Positions 54,951 to 63,975 of a stretch of DNA of 64,000 nucleotides are shown here, piece by piece (the first letter of the stretch is position 1; every line of letters begins with the position of its first letter). Under the pieces are notes generated by a model. That model did no database searches. It saw only the letters and a list, made by a program, of their open reading frames with translations, and had not been told where the DNA came from. The translations under genes and the position numbers were made by a program. Origin of the DNA: Clostridiales bacterium (GTDB lineage Bacteria; Bacillota; Clostridia; Caldicoprobacterales; DTU083); assembly GCA_012842605.1 (NCBI GenBank), contig DUSN01000026.1, positions 21,285 to 85,284 on the forward strand, written 5' to 3'.

Positions 54951-56687
54951 CTAAACCTTATTTCTCATGGCAATTAATTCCCTGAACTTCATATCCAGAG
55001 CAATGTACTCAGGGGTGTCCGGCTCTGCCTGGCTGAGCCTGCTCAGTACATCAGAAATGCGGTTTTCAAGCAGCATTCTTTCTTCCTCGGGCGTCAGTCC
55101 GCCTTTAGCAGGCTGAACCCTGGCTTTATGATCCTTACCGGCAAGATATTCGCCCAAGCCATATTCATAGCGCTTGATTACGTTGTCTTCAAATACCAAA
55201 AGCTTGTCACAAAGCCTCTCAAGCATGTATCTGTCATGAGTAATGAGCAGCATGGTGCCTTCATACGCTTCCAGCGCATCTTCCAATTGCTCACGGGCAT
55301 ACAGATCCAGGTGATTGGTAGGCTCATCCAGTATCAGCATATCATATTCCCTTACTAAAAGAGCAGCCAGCTTCAGCTTTGTTCTTTCTCCCATGCTAAG
55401 GCTTTTAAGGGGTTTATTAAGCAATATTTCGCTTATTCCCAGGTTGGCAAGCATGGTGCGGATTTTCCCCTGTTCTTTCCTGTCAGGCATATCAAACAAT
55501 TCCAGAGCCTTTTTATCGTTTTCCAGGTCGGATACATCCTGGCTCATATACCCTATGTTTATGGAAGGAGAAACAAAGAGCGAACCTTCTGCGGATTCCC
55601 TGCCCAGTATAATCCTTACCAATGTGGTCTTGCCGCACCCATTGGCTCCAAATACCCCCATCCTGTCACCTCGCTGAATATAGAAACTGCTTTCATCAAA
55701 CAGCAGACGGTTTCCATAGCTTTTTTTAATATTTGATGCCTCCAGCACCCTTTTCCCCCGTGCTTCCGACTGGTAAAACTCAAAGGATACTTTCGGTTCT
55801 TCCTCAGGCCTTCTGACACCTTCATGCTTTAGTCTTTCCAGCCTTTTTACGGTGGACTTCACCCTTTTATCCATTTTCTTTGCTTTTACCCGGAAATATT
55901 CCTTTGTACCCATTTTATTGCCGCTTTTTGCACCTTTTTTTGTAGATTCTCTGTGTGCCCTGGCCGACCAGTCCTTCAGCTGCCGGATTTCTGCCTCAAG
56001 CTTTTCCCGGTATTTCTCCTGCGCTTCATAGGCATGAAGCTGTGATTCATAGCGTTTTTTCTTTTCGGTGCGATAAAAGGTGTAATTGCCTCTGTACTCC
56101 TGCAGCACACCATTATCAATTTCCCAGATGCAATCTACAGCATTATCTAAAAAAAAGCGGTCATGCGAGATTACCAATATGGTTCCGGAATAGCTTTCAA
56201 GCTCATCTATAAGCCTCTGGACTCCCTGCAGATCCAGATGATTGGTAGGCTCATCCAGTATCAGCAAATCAGGCTTAGATGACCAGATATGTGCCAGGGC
56301 CAGCTTTGTCTTTTCTCCTCCGCTGAGCCCGGAAAACCTGTCAGTATCCCATTTATGCACCTTATCTGCGCCCAGTTCTCCGGCAATATGCAGAAATTCA
56401 CTTATGTCTGATGAATCATGCTCCTGATAAAGATCATGCAGAAGCTCTGATGTATAGTAAACCGACTGTCTTAAGTATCCTATTCTGATATTCCTGCTGT
56501 GCCATATAACCTCGCCCTGGTCAGGCTGAACAGCGCCATATATGATATTTGCAAGGGTTGTCTTTCCAGCCCCGTTTTTGCCCACTAAACCAACCCGCTC
56601 TCCTGCTTCCAGGTCCAGATTTATTGATTTTAATACCTCATGGATACCAAAATCCTTTTTTATGTTACGGCATTGAAGCAATAGCAC
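54951..56687 (-). CDS. ABC-F ribosome-protection ATPase
   Basis: A 578-residue protein of two ABC domains without membrane segments. First site: GKNGAGKTT, LSGGEKTKLALA, LLILDEPTNHLDL. Second site: GANGCGKTT, LSMGERTKLKLA, MLILDEPTNHLDL. The inter-domain linker (about 215-300) is long, basic and helical, with AHRESTKKGAKSG and VKAKKMDKRVKS, resembling VmlR/Lsa/CplR-type antibiotic-protection factors. Start is GTG behind GGAGAGG. A leader with a short upstream ORF and an intrinsic terminator precedes it, which supports drug-inducible resistance over a housekeeping role. Drug range cannot be read. Confidence 0.88.
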   Translation of the reverse strand: MLLLQCRNIKKDFGIHEVLKSINLDLEAGERVGLVGKNGAGKTTLANIIYGAVQPDQGEVIWHSRNIRIGYLRQSVYYTSELLHDLYQEHDSSDISEFLHIAGELGADKVHKWDTDRFSGLSGGEKTKLALAHIWSSKPDLLILDEPTNHLDLQGVQRLIDELESYSGTILVISHDRFFLDNAVDCIWEIDNGVLQEYRGNYTFYRTEKKKRYESQLHAYEAQEKYREKLEAEIRQLKDWSARAHRESTKKGAKSGNKMGTKEYFRVKAKKMDKRVKSTVKRLERLKHEGVRRPEEEPKVSFEFYQSEARGKRVLEASNIKKSYGNRLLFDESSFYIQRGDRMGVFGANGCGKTTLVRIILGRESAEGSLFVSPSINIGYMSQDVSDLENDKKALELFDMPDRKEQGKIRTMLANLGISEILLNKPLKSLSMGERTKLKLAALLVREYDMLILDEPTNHLDLYAREQLEDALEAYEGTMLLITHDRYMLERLCDKLLVFEDNVIKRYEYGLGEYLAGKDHKARVQPAKGGLTPEEERMLLENRISDVLSRLSQAEPDTPEYIALDMKFRELIAMRNKV

Positions 56688-56706
56688 CGCGAATCCTCTC
56701 CTCTAA

Positions 56707-56748
56707 GAAAAAAATAAAACTGCCAATGAACATATGTCCACTGACAGT
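56707..56748 (-). terminator. Attenuator terminator in the ABC-F leader
   Basis: On the minus strand ACTGTCAGTGGACAT and its partner pair over 15 bp (three G-U pairs, which work only as minus-strand RNA), at 56719-56748, followed by TTTTATTTTTTT. It ends 20 bases before the ABC-F start codon and points into the gene, so it must be bypassed for expression. Confidence 0.88.
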
Positions 56749-56779
56749 CTTTATCTTTATTCGACAGCCTCTTCTCTCC

Positions 56780-56929
56780 CTGATTCGCATATTGCAGGTT
56801 ATAAAAAGACAATAAATCAGGAAGTCAATAAAACAAACGAGGAAAACCCAGGCTTAACTGCAGGGCAATGTTCCTTAGCAAACCGGCAGGAAGGCATACT
56901 GACAGAACCAGCAATCTGTACGCCTTGCC
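56780..56929 (-). other. Structured RNA in the ABC-F leader
   Basis: Two upstream stems are seen on the minus strand: 56885-56929 (AAGGCGTAC with GTATGCCTT, enclosed by GGC/GCC) and 56780-56820 (CTGATT/AATCAG plus TATTG/CAATA). They lie between the short upstream ORF and the terminator and may be parts of an alternative, antiterminator fold. Confidence 0.5.
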
Positions 56930-56943
56930 ACCCAATATTCATA

Positions 56944-56970
56944 TTACCTGGCTAAGAAACTAATCCTCAT
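56944..56970 (-). CDS. Leader peptide MRISFLAR upstream of the ABC-F gene
   Basis: An 8-codon ORF with an ideal ribosome site (AAAAGGAG, 6 bases before ATG) starts 283 bases before the ABC-F gene. Short leader ORFs followed by an attenuator are the known control of several ABC-F, erm and related resistance genes, where drug-stalled ribosomes shift the RNA fold. The peptide itself matches no leader I can name. Confidence 0.65.
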   Translation of the reverse strand: MRISFLAR

Positions 56971-57050
56971 TTCTGACTCCTTTTCTTTTCTTAACAGTCT
57001 GTATTATTTTACGCAAACCTTTGAACAATGATTTTCATTCAATAATGCTT

Positions 57051-58358
57051 TCAACCTATTGTGTTGTTGGAAGAAACCACCTTAAGCAGGCTTTCACCGT
57101 CATTCAGCCTTCTGATGTCAGCTCCCAGCTTCATCAGCTTTTGCTCAATTTTTTCATAGCCCCGGTCTATGAAATGTATATTATCGATCACAGTTACCCC
57201 GTGCGCTATTAATCCGGCTATAATAAGTGCAGCACCTGCTCTGAGGTCAGTAGCAGTTACCGGGGCACCGGTCAGGAAATCCACCCCTTCACATATTGCC
57301 ACTCTGTCTTCTACCTTGATATTGGCTCCCATTCTTCTAAGTTCCTCTACATGGCGGAACCTATGGTCAAACAAGCTTTCATGGATCACACTGGTGCCTT
57401 TGGCTATGCTGCATAAAACCGTCATAGGCTGCTGCAGGTCTGTAGGAAAACCAGGATAGGGGAGAGTTTTGATATTCACCCTTCTGGGCTTCGCAATTCC
57501 TCTTACCCTTACATAGTCATCCCCTTCTATAACCTCTTCACCCATTTCCAGCAGTTTGGCTGTAATGGATTCAAGGTGCTTTGGTATAACGCCTGAGACA
57601 ACCACATCTCCTCCGGTAGCGGCTGCAGCTATCATGAATGTACCGGCTTCAATCTGATCTGGTATTATAGTATATTCGCAGCCATTCAGCTTCTCCACGC
57701 CTTTGATGCGTATTGTATCTGTACCTGCACCCTTTACATTTGCACCCATGGAATTAAGAAAGTTGGCTACATCCACCACGTGAGGCTCTTTGGCTGCATT
57801 TACAATTATAGTAGGACCTTCTGCCTTAACAGCAGCCAGCATGATATTTATGGTAGCACCTACACTTACCACATCAAGGTAAATTTCATTGCCAACCAGC
57901 TTTTCTGCTCTTGCTTTTATAATTCCATGCTCTATATCTACTTTGGCACCCAGTGCCTCAAAGCCTTTTATATGCTGATCTATTGGGCGGGCACCAATCT
58001 CACAGCCGCCGGGAAAGGGGATCTCCGCCTTCCCGAACTTTGCAAGCAAAACTCCCAGCAGGTAATAGGAAGCCCGCAGCCGTTTAACCATGTCATGGGG
58101 CGCTTTATACCGTGAAACCGGCCTTCCGTCAACAACAGCCCGGCCGTTCTTGCTTAAGGTCACATTAGCGCCGACTTCAGCAAGAATATCAGCCAATACA
58201 ATAACATCATCTATATATGGAAGATTATCAATAACGCAGGGGCTGTCTGCCAGCAATGCCGCAGGCAAAATAGCCAAAGCTGCGTTCTTAGCGCCTGCTA
58301 TGGTAACTGTACCGGTGAGTTTTTTCCCACCTACTATATAAAATTTCTCCAAAAGCAT
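57051..58358 (-). CDS. murA: MurA, UDP-N-acetylglucosamine 1-carboxyvinyltransferase
   Basis: A protein of about 435 residues, first committed enzyme of peptidoglycan synthesis (PEP to UDP-GlcNAc). The KNAALAIL loop (Lys24, Asn25) and [15 protein letters not shown] with catalytic Cys119 are present, so fosfomycin could bind it. ATG 58358 is preferred; GTG at 58385 lacks proper spacing to AGGAGG. The neighbouring metallopeptidase and M23 peptidase also concern the wall. Confidence 0.95.
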   Translation of the reverse strand: MLLEKFYIVGGKKLTGTVTIAGAKNAALAILPAALLADSPCVIDNLPYIDDVIVLADILAEVGANVTLSKNGRAVVDGRPVSRYKAPHDMVKRLRASYYLLGVLLAKFGKAEIPFPGGCEIGARPIDQHIKGFEALGAKVDIEHGIIKARAEKLVGNEIYLDVVSVGATINIMLAAVKAEGPTIIVNAAKEPHVVDVANFLNSMGANVKGAGTDTIRIKGVEKLNGCEYTIIPDQIEAGTFMIAAAATGGDVVVSGVIPKHLESITAKLLEMGEEVIEGDDYVRVRGIAKPRRVNIKTLPYPGFPTDLQQPMTVLCSIAKGTSVIHESLFDHRFRHVEELRRMGANIKVEDRVAICEGVDFLTGAPVTATDLRAGAALIIAGLIAHGVTVIDNIHFIDRGYEKIEQKLMKLGADIRRLNDGESLLKVVSSNNTIG

Positions 58359-58490
58359 GCCCCAGCCTTTTGACTGAGGCCTCACCTCCTGAATTCATTT
58401 GTAAACCGTTTGAAAGTATATTACAAGCATTTTAAATACTGGAAAATTATTATTCCGTTGCTATTATATCATGCTTGTTTTACAATTGCA

Positions 58491-59285
58491 TTAAGAAAAT
58501 ATGTCATTCCCGTATCTGTCTGTCAAAGCTTCCTGAAAATTTGCTCCACGCCCCAAAGAATACAGAAAATCCAAGTAGACTTCCCGGCCATGGGTCTCAA
58601 TCAGCTGTTTTACCATTAGGAATGACTGCCGGTAAGCAGCCTGCTCATCTAATGAGTTAAAACGATAAGTCAGATCTTCAATGGAATATGCCGGCTCATC
58701 TTTGATACCTTTTCCCCATTCATATCCCAGCAGAATATATTCCAGGTAAAGAGCACTGCCTTCGGTAAACCATAACGGATAGTTGCCCTTAGCTATCTTG
58801 TCAAGAGCTAAATGAGCCAATTCATGAACAAAAACATTGGTTAAGGAATCTATAGCCGCCTCCGAGTTTTTATATGCCGCCGGTGATATAAGGTTTACGA
58901 TACCTCCGGCATATGCCCCAATTGCTGACTGGCCCTGAGGAATGCGCAGTGCACCTTTTAAGTCATCCTCCTCAGCATATAGCATAATGTTTACCGGCAC
59001 TGAAGGATGGAAGCAAAAGAAATCAAGTACTTCCGGTCCCCAGGTATCCGCTATGGATTTAACCATATCAGCAGCTTCGTCATCATTGCCCTGATAGTGA
59101 ATAGAATACCAACCGGTACCTAATGACTGGTAATCTGCAAACCTGCCGGTAATGCGCCTTCCTTCCATTTGAAGCATCACCGGATGGGCTTTGGTTATAA
59201 GCAAACCCTTATTGCGGATAAGCAGCATCAATAATACAGCTGCGGCCAGCAATCCTATAACCCGCCTTTTTTTATTTAGCCTCAC
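58491..59285 (-). CDS. Membrane-anchored gluzincin-like metallopeptidase
   Basis: A 264-residue protein with an N-terminal membrane helix (residues about 9-25) and an HELAH zinc motif (VFVHELAHLALDKIAKG) with a downstream Glu in WFTEGSALYLEY. This pattern fits the peptidase MA-like group, acting outside the cell. Substrate unknown. GTG 59285 has AAAGGGGG seven bases upstream and is chosen; the frame extends to 59318. Confidence 0.82.
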   Translation of the reverse strand: MRLNKKRRVIGLLAAAVLLMLLIRNKGLLITKAHPVMLQMEGRRITGRFADYQSLGTGWYSIHYQGNDDEAADMVKSIADTWGPEVLDFFCFHPSVPVNIMLYAEEDDLKGALRIPQGQSAIGAYAGGIVNLISPAAYKNSEAAIDSLTNVFVHELAHLALDKIAKGNYPLWFTEGSALYLEYILLGYEWGKGIKDEPAYSIEDLTYRFNSLDEQAAYRQSFLMVKQLIETHGREVYLDFLYSLGRGANFQEALTDRYGNDIFS

Positions 59286-59412
59286 AATATTACCCCCTTT
59301 CAAAAGGGATACGAACAAAACCTATTATAGCATCTATATTATGTAAACTTAACAGGAAAACAAAGGTATTTTATGACTAACTTATGCACCCTTGCATACC
59401 TTAAGAACAATT

Positions 59413-59438
59413 CAGCCCGCAGTTGACGCCGCGGGCTG
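59413..59438. terminator. GC-rich hairpin between the M23 peptidase and metallopeptidase genes
   Basis: CAGCCCGC/GCGGGCTG, 8 bp with a 10-base loop. TTTT follows on the plus strand; on the minus strand, which carries both flanking genes, the tail is AATTGTTCTT. It could end M23 peptidase transcription, weakly. Confidence 0.45.
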
Positions 59439-59487
59439 TTTTACATGCTGCTATAGATTGCTTCATTCTATTGCTCAGAGCATAATA

Positions 59488-61032
59488 TTATTTGAGGTAA
59501 TTTAGCGGGTTTTTCGGACTATCATTTATTCGCACCTCAAAATGCAGGTGAGGTCCGGTACTGTTTCCGGTACTTCCTACATATCCGATCAGCTGTCCCC
59601 TGCTGACGGTCGCACCTACTGAAACTGCTCGCTTGCTCATATGTGCATAGAATGTAACCATTCCACCACCATGATCAATTTGGACTAAATTGCCATAGCC
59701 GCCTTGCCATCCTGAAAAGATAACTTTCCCGGATTCCGCAGCATATATAGGTGTACCCTTTTTATTGGCTATGTCAATCCCCTTATGCAGCCTGCCCCAG
59801 CGGGTGCCAAACCTGGATGTGATTGTTCCTTTAATCGGCCAGGCAAGCCTGCCGCTTCCGCCGCCGCTGCTGCTACTGCTTCCCCTGGAGGAATAAGAAG
59901 GCGCTTTCTTTGTCCCCTGTGCCACTATTTTATTTACGGGTTCCTTGATAACTGTCTCTGAAATTACCTCTCTTCTGGTTTCTTTGCCATTCACCTTGTA
60001 TACCCGGGCTTCTACCTTTTTCAGGCCTTCTTCGCCCTTCTGCAGGACTTTGGTCTGAGTGGTATACATGGAGTCATCCTTTTTCGTTTCAGTTTCATAA
60101 GGAATGGACTTTTCATAATCTATTAATTCAGTTGTAACCACGTTCAGCAGGCTCTTTGGGAAAGAGAGCTTAAGAATCTGTCCCAGCTTCAGTTTGTCTG
60201 GATTTTCCTTTAATTCAGGGTTCATTTCTTTCAGGTCATCTATCTTTATACCGAAAGCTCTCGAAATGGACCAAAGGGTATCGCCTTGCTGAATGGTATA
60301 CTCCTCTACCGTTTCAAAGCCTTTCTGAATCTCTTCGGCAATTGCTTCGACAGTTTGCACTTCGTAATAGTCAACAGGAGTGCTGACGATAGTAACTTCT
60401 TCCTGGAAACCTGCTTCCTCCAGTTTTGATATGTCTTCTATATACCTGGATTTTACCTGCTCCAGCAGTTGCTGCGCCTCTTCCTCAGATTTAAGAATGC
60501 CAATTTTATTATTGTCAGCGTATATGGCAATTGCATTCACCTTAATATCTGAGTACTTGCGTAAAGCAGACTCCAGCTCATCTTTTGTTGATAACTGGTC
60601 AGGTGTTACTGATACTTCCTCAAAGGTAAGCTTATGACTTGAGGTAACATCCATTCTGTAAATCTGGGCAGCTTCCCTGAGTACTTCTTCCATAATTATC
60701 TGAGCCGATACAGGATCACAAACATAGCCGGCTACCTTACCATTAAGGATAACTTTGCTTGCCGATATTTCCGCAGCAGCCATTGTCTCCTCTGCAGTAG
60801 CAGTCTCAATGCTGCTCAGCATCCCGGTCGTCAGGAAAAAGACCAGCAGCAGCAAGGCAGTCAGCTGTTTGATATTTGTGTTTGCTATTTTGATGTTTTT
60901 GATCCAGGTTATAGTTTTTATCCAGACTGGATGATCAAATACCTTCATTTGTTTGATATTTATCTTTGCTATCTTGATGTTTTTAATCCAGGTTATAGTT
61001 TTTATCCAGACTGGATGATCAAATATCTTCAT
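59488..61032 (-). CDS. Membrane-anchored M23 peptidoglycan endopeptidase with LysM and G5 domains
   Basis: A 514-residue wall hydrolase. A cytosolic N-terminus made of two 28-residue repeats (1-28, 29-56) is followed by a membrane segment (57-74), a region to about 240, LysM (244-290, TIQQGDTLWSISRAFGI), G5 (about 299-375), a Ser/Gly linker, and an M23 domain (397-511) with zinc ligands His416, Asp420 and His497 and catalytic His495. It should cut peptide cross-links. AAGGAG precedes the ATG at 61032. The repeats are unusual for the family. Confidence 0.92.
   Translation of the reverse strand: MKIFDHPVWIKTITWIKNIKIAKINIKQMKVFDHPVWIKTITWIKNIKIANTNIKQLTALLLLVFFLTTGMLSSIETATAEETMAAAEISASKVILNGKVAGYVCDPVSAQIIMEEVLREAAQIYRMDVTSSHKLTFEEVSVTPDQLSTKDELESALRKYSDIKVNAIAIYADNNKIGILKSEEEAQQLLEQVKSRYIEDISKLEEAGFQEEVTIVSTPVDYYEVQTVEAIAEEIQKGFETVEEYTIQQGDTLWSISRAFGIKIDDLKEMNPELKENPDKLKLGQILKLSFPKSLLNVVTTELIDYEKSIPYETETKKDDSMYTTQTKVLQKGEEGLKKVEARVYKVNGKETRREVISETVIKEPVNKIVAQGTKKAPSYSSRGSSSSSGGGSGRLAWPIKGTITSRFGTRWGRLHKGIDIANKKGTPIYAAESGKVIFSGWQGGYGNLVQIDHGGGMVTFYAHMSKRAVSVGATVSRGQLIGYVGSTGNSTGPHLHFEVRINDSPKNPLNYLK
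60865..61032 (-). repeat. 84-base tandem duplication inside the M23 peptidase gene
   Basis: Two in-frame 84-base copies (60949-61032 and 60865-60948) encode 28 residues each, both with FDHPVWIKTITWIKNIKIA. They differ at a handful of bases, so the duplication is not brand new. Confidence 0.9.
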
Positions 61033-61087
61033 TTTCTGGATGCTCCTTTTTACCTTCGTTTTTCTTAAGCTTGCCTTTGTTTTTATA

Positions 61088-61116
61088 ATTATGTCATTGG
61101 CTTAGATTTATTACAA
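61088..61116 (-). promoter_or_regulatory. Candidate promoter of the M23 peptidase gene
   Basis: On the minus strand TTGTAA (61111-61116), 17 bases, CATAAT (61088-61093). It lies 56 bases before the start codon. No other promoter-like pair is clear in the 176-base gap. Confidence 0.4.
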
Positions 61117-61208
61117 AATTGTTACAAAAATATGTATTCGACGCTTAAAATAAAATTCCTGCCTTAATAAAAAATTAATTATTCTTAATATTTACCATTT
61201 AAGGAATA

Positions 61209-62732
61209 TTATTCATCATACAGCCAGTTATTAAAATGCTGCTCCCAGTCCATACCAGACACTTGGTTGAAAACTCGAATTATATCATCTTTACCAGCAT
61301 TCCGGAATTGATATTCTTTAAAAAACTCGTTAAGTGCCGTAAAAAACAATTTGTCTCCCATCTGCTCTCTGAGTGAATGGAACAACATGGACCCCTTGCC
61401 GTATACCAATATATCATAAAGCATCCAATTCTCAAATGCATATGAAGGCTTGTGGATAGTCTCATCAATATCATCAGAATCATAATATACCTGCAAGTTT
61501 TTATATTTGCCTTCCCCTACAATACTTTTATATATTTCTTCTTCCTTTTCCTCCCCATACTTATAGCCATAATAGAGTACCGTTGAATACTCTGTAAGAC
61601 CTTCATCAATCCATGCATCCTGTATCTGATTGTTTCCTACCAGCCCATACCACCATTGATGCGCTGTTTCGTGGACAGTTATTAGTTCCAGATAACCATG
61701 CCTGTCATTTTGGTATAAGCTGTGGTCCACCATAATAAGATTGGGATATTCCATTCCGCCAATAAAAAAATCTGATTCTACCACTGCAAAATGAGCATAC
61801 GGATACTTGCCAAAAACCTTATTGTAGTATTCCAGAGCACCCGCTGCATAGTCCAAGACCTTCATACCTGCTTCCTGCGTAAAGAAATAGGAAGTAACCA
61901 TAGTGCCTTCAACCATTTTGGATGCAGTCTCAAAGGCATTGCTTGTCAGCCATGCAAAATCACGGACAGCAGGTGCATCAACTTCCCAGATAACACTGCC
62001 GTTCTCTTCTCTCTTGCTTTTAACCCTGCCTGTGGAAGCGATTATATAATCTGCCGGAGCTTTAATGGTAACATGGTAGTTTGCCGCATCACTGTAAAAA
62101 GGATCTCCAATAGAATAGTACGGATCCAGATTCCAGCCGTTTTCATCATAGACACTTGCAATGGGGTACCAATTAACCACCTTAAACATATTATCACCAT
62201 AACCAAACCTGCCAAGGCAATTTGGCAATTGTACAGCATAATCCATTTCAATTAAAGCCTGCCCGCCAGGTGATAAACTGCCTTCCAATATTAGCATTAT
62301 AACATTCTCAGTGTAACCGCCAATGACATAATTAGCCTTCCTGCCGTCAACCCTGACATCATAAATTTCTATAAATCCTGGAGAAAATCCATTTGGGTAT
62401 GCCTGCAGCATTTCATATTTATCAAACACTGGTTTGTTTTCATATTGATATGCATTGGGATATAAATGAAAATAAAGATGATCCAATTGGTCTTCTGATT
62501 TATTTATGTACTCTACCTTCTGATTACAACGGAGCATCTTAGTTTCCGGGTCAAACTCCACATCAATATCATAACTGTTCAGCCCGCGGCTGGCCTGAAT
62601 CAGCTTTAGGGATGAATCTACTCTGGTTTTCAGCCCGAATGCATTGCCCAGAAACAAACAGGTTAACAGCAGTATGACTGCTGCCGCTCCAATCAGCAGG
62701 TATCTTCGGTGCTTTTTACTTAGGAATTTCAT
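61209..62732 (-). CDS. M1-family membrane-anchored aminopeptidase
   Basis: A 507-residue gluzincin with an N-terminal membrane helix (ILLLTCLFLGNAFG). The zinc site is VHETAHQWWYGLVGNNQIQD with a downstream Glu in WIDEGLTEYSTV; the GxMEN-like motif is GGMEYPN. It lacks the large C-terminal helical domain of classical aminopeptidase N, like many short clostridial members. It should act outside the membrane on peptides. Confidence 0.9.
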   Translation of the reverse strand: MKFLSKKHRRYLLIGAAAVILLLTCLFLGNAFGLKTRVDSSLKLIQASRGLNSYDIDVEFDPETKMLRCNQKVEYINKSEDQLDHLYFHLYPNAYQYENKPVFDKYEMLQAYPNGFSPGFIEIYDVRVDGRKANYVIGGYTENVIMLILEGSLSPGGQALIEMDYAVQLPNCLGRFGYGDNMFKVVNWYPIASVYDENGWNLDPYYSIGDPFYSDAANYHVTIKAPADYIIASTGRVKSKREENGSVIWEVDAPAVRDFAWLTSNAFETASKMVEGTMVTSYFFTQEAGMKVLDYAAGALEYYNKVFGKYPYAHFAVVESDFFIGGMEYPNLIMVDHSLYQNDRHGYLELITVHETAHQWWYGLVGNNQIQDAWIDEGLTEYSTVLYYGYKYGEEKEEEIYKSIVGEGKYKNLQVYYDSDDIDETIHKPSYAFENWMLYDILVYGKGSMLFHSLREQMGDKLFFTALNEFFKEYQFRNAGKDDIIRVFNQVSGMDWEQHFNNWLYDE

Positions 62733-62909
62733 ATAAACACATCCTTGCTTTGTACTGCATATTTCAGGATTCTTTCCTTTTCAATCTATATGCATATTTC
62801 TGCCTGTCTATTATACAAGTTTTGCGGCAATACAAGGATGCTTGCTAATATTCATATAAGTAGACGCCGGGTAGGGCCAGCAATGGTCCTAACCAGCATG
62901 ATTCATTAA

Positions 62910-63785
62910 TTATTCTTTTCGAGGGCAGCGGTCCTCAGCAGCACCGGCTACGGATGGAATAGCTACAAGGCGTTTTTGCAAAAGCCTGAGGGTGATGAAT
63001 ATAACCATCTTTTCTTCTATCCTGCGGAAACGCTTCTCTTCAAAGGGAGTTACAATATATTTGTCATTAAGCGGCTCCGGCATAAGCTGTTCATCAAACT
63101 CAACTATCCTGGCGCTTACCAGGTCGCAGTAAGGCAACTCATTGAAGTATTCAGTGGATATCTGGTTAAACTCTCTCAAATCTCCCGACAACAGCTTATC
63201 CTTTTCAGAGAAATCAGGATGGTGGATTTCTTCTTCCTTTTGATACTGGAACTCAGTTGAGGTATTTGCTATCGGCGGTACAGGTTCAATTCCGTTAAAG
63301 TTAACTGCCGTTGTCAGGTTAAAGGGCACATCAACAGTGCAATGTTTAATATCGCCGCAGAAGCCTTCTGCATTGGAGCTTTCACGGGTGGAGTACTCAA
63401 TGTTCTTGCGGACAAAGCCTTTGATGAACAGGATATTGGTGTCCTGGATCAGCAGGCACTGGGTGACTTTTACATTCTTCTTAATGCGCTTGATCTCAAA
63501 AGCGTATTCAGGCAGCTTTATAACTGAATTTACATTTGCCTGAACCGTCAGCTGAGCCAATACTACCGGCACTTTTGCTACTGCACCGCTTCCCAGGGCA
63601 GCAATGGGCTCCGGAAAGTTTTCACTGCTCTCAGTGACTAAGGGCTTTACATCCACACTTTCAACCCTGCAGTCTGCTTTGCCGTTAAATTTACCGTCAT
63701 AACCGCCTTTGCCATCAAACATGACATTCTTGCCGGCTGAATTGACGATTTCTATATTTGCATTGTTGTAACGGACATAAGACAT
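62910..63785 (-). CDS. DUF3794/CsxC-like spore-coat or exosporium protein
   Basis: A protein of about 291 residues with a SPOCS/DUF3794-like region: LPEYAFEIKRIKKNVKVTQC, LFIKGFVRKNIEYSTRESSN, and CGDIKHCTVDVPFNL. It is Cys-poor and lacks a signal peptide, like spore-surface proteins made in the mother cell. The N-terminal 60 residues and the C-terminus are not recognised. ATG 63785 has AAAGGAG 12 bases upstream; the open frame extends to 63914 but has no better site. Divergent from the gene at 63976. Confidence 0.72.
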   Translation of the reverse strand: MSYVRYNNANIEIVNSAGKNVMFDGKGGYDGKFNGKADCRVESVDVKPLVTESSENFPEPIAALGSGAVAKVPVVLAQLTVQANVNSVIKLPEYAFEIKRIKKNVKVTQCLLIQDTNILFIKGFVRKNIEYSTRESSNAEGFCGDIKHCTVDVPFNLTTAVNFNGIEPVPPIANTSTEFQYQKEEEIHHPDFSEKDKLLSGDLREFNQISTEYFNELPYCDLVSARIVEFDEQLMPEPLNDKYIVTPFEEKRFRRIEEKMVIFITLRLLQKRLVAIPSVAGAAEDRCPRKE

Positions 63786-63922
63786 AAAGGCGTCAATCTC
63801 CTTTCTATAATAAAAATCCTGCCTGCTTATATTTATCTGAATATAAAGCAGAATATCTAATAACATCATATTCAGATTAAGTCTATATAATGGTGTAAAA
63901 AGAAGTTGAGCCAAAGCTCACA

Positions 63923-63965
63923 CCTCGGTTAAAATATAAGTTGCCCAACAAATACCAAACCGAGG
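63923..63965. repeat. Inverted repeat between the divergent right-edge genes
   Basis: CCTCGGTT (63923-63930) and AACCGAGG (63958-63965) are exact complements 27 bases apart. Similarity continues outward: TGGCTCA reads on both arms, on the minus strand near 63910 and on the plus strand in the new gene's start. It looks like a decayed inverted duplication of a gene start. Confidence 0.55.
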
Positions 63966-63975
63966 AGGATGAACC

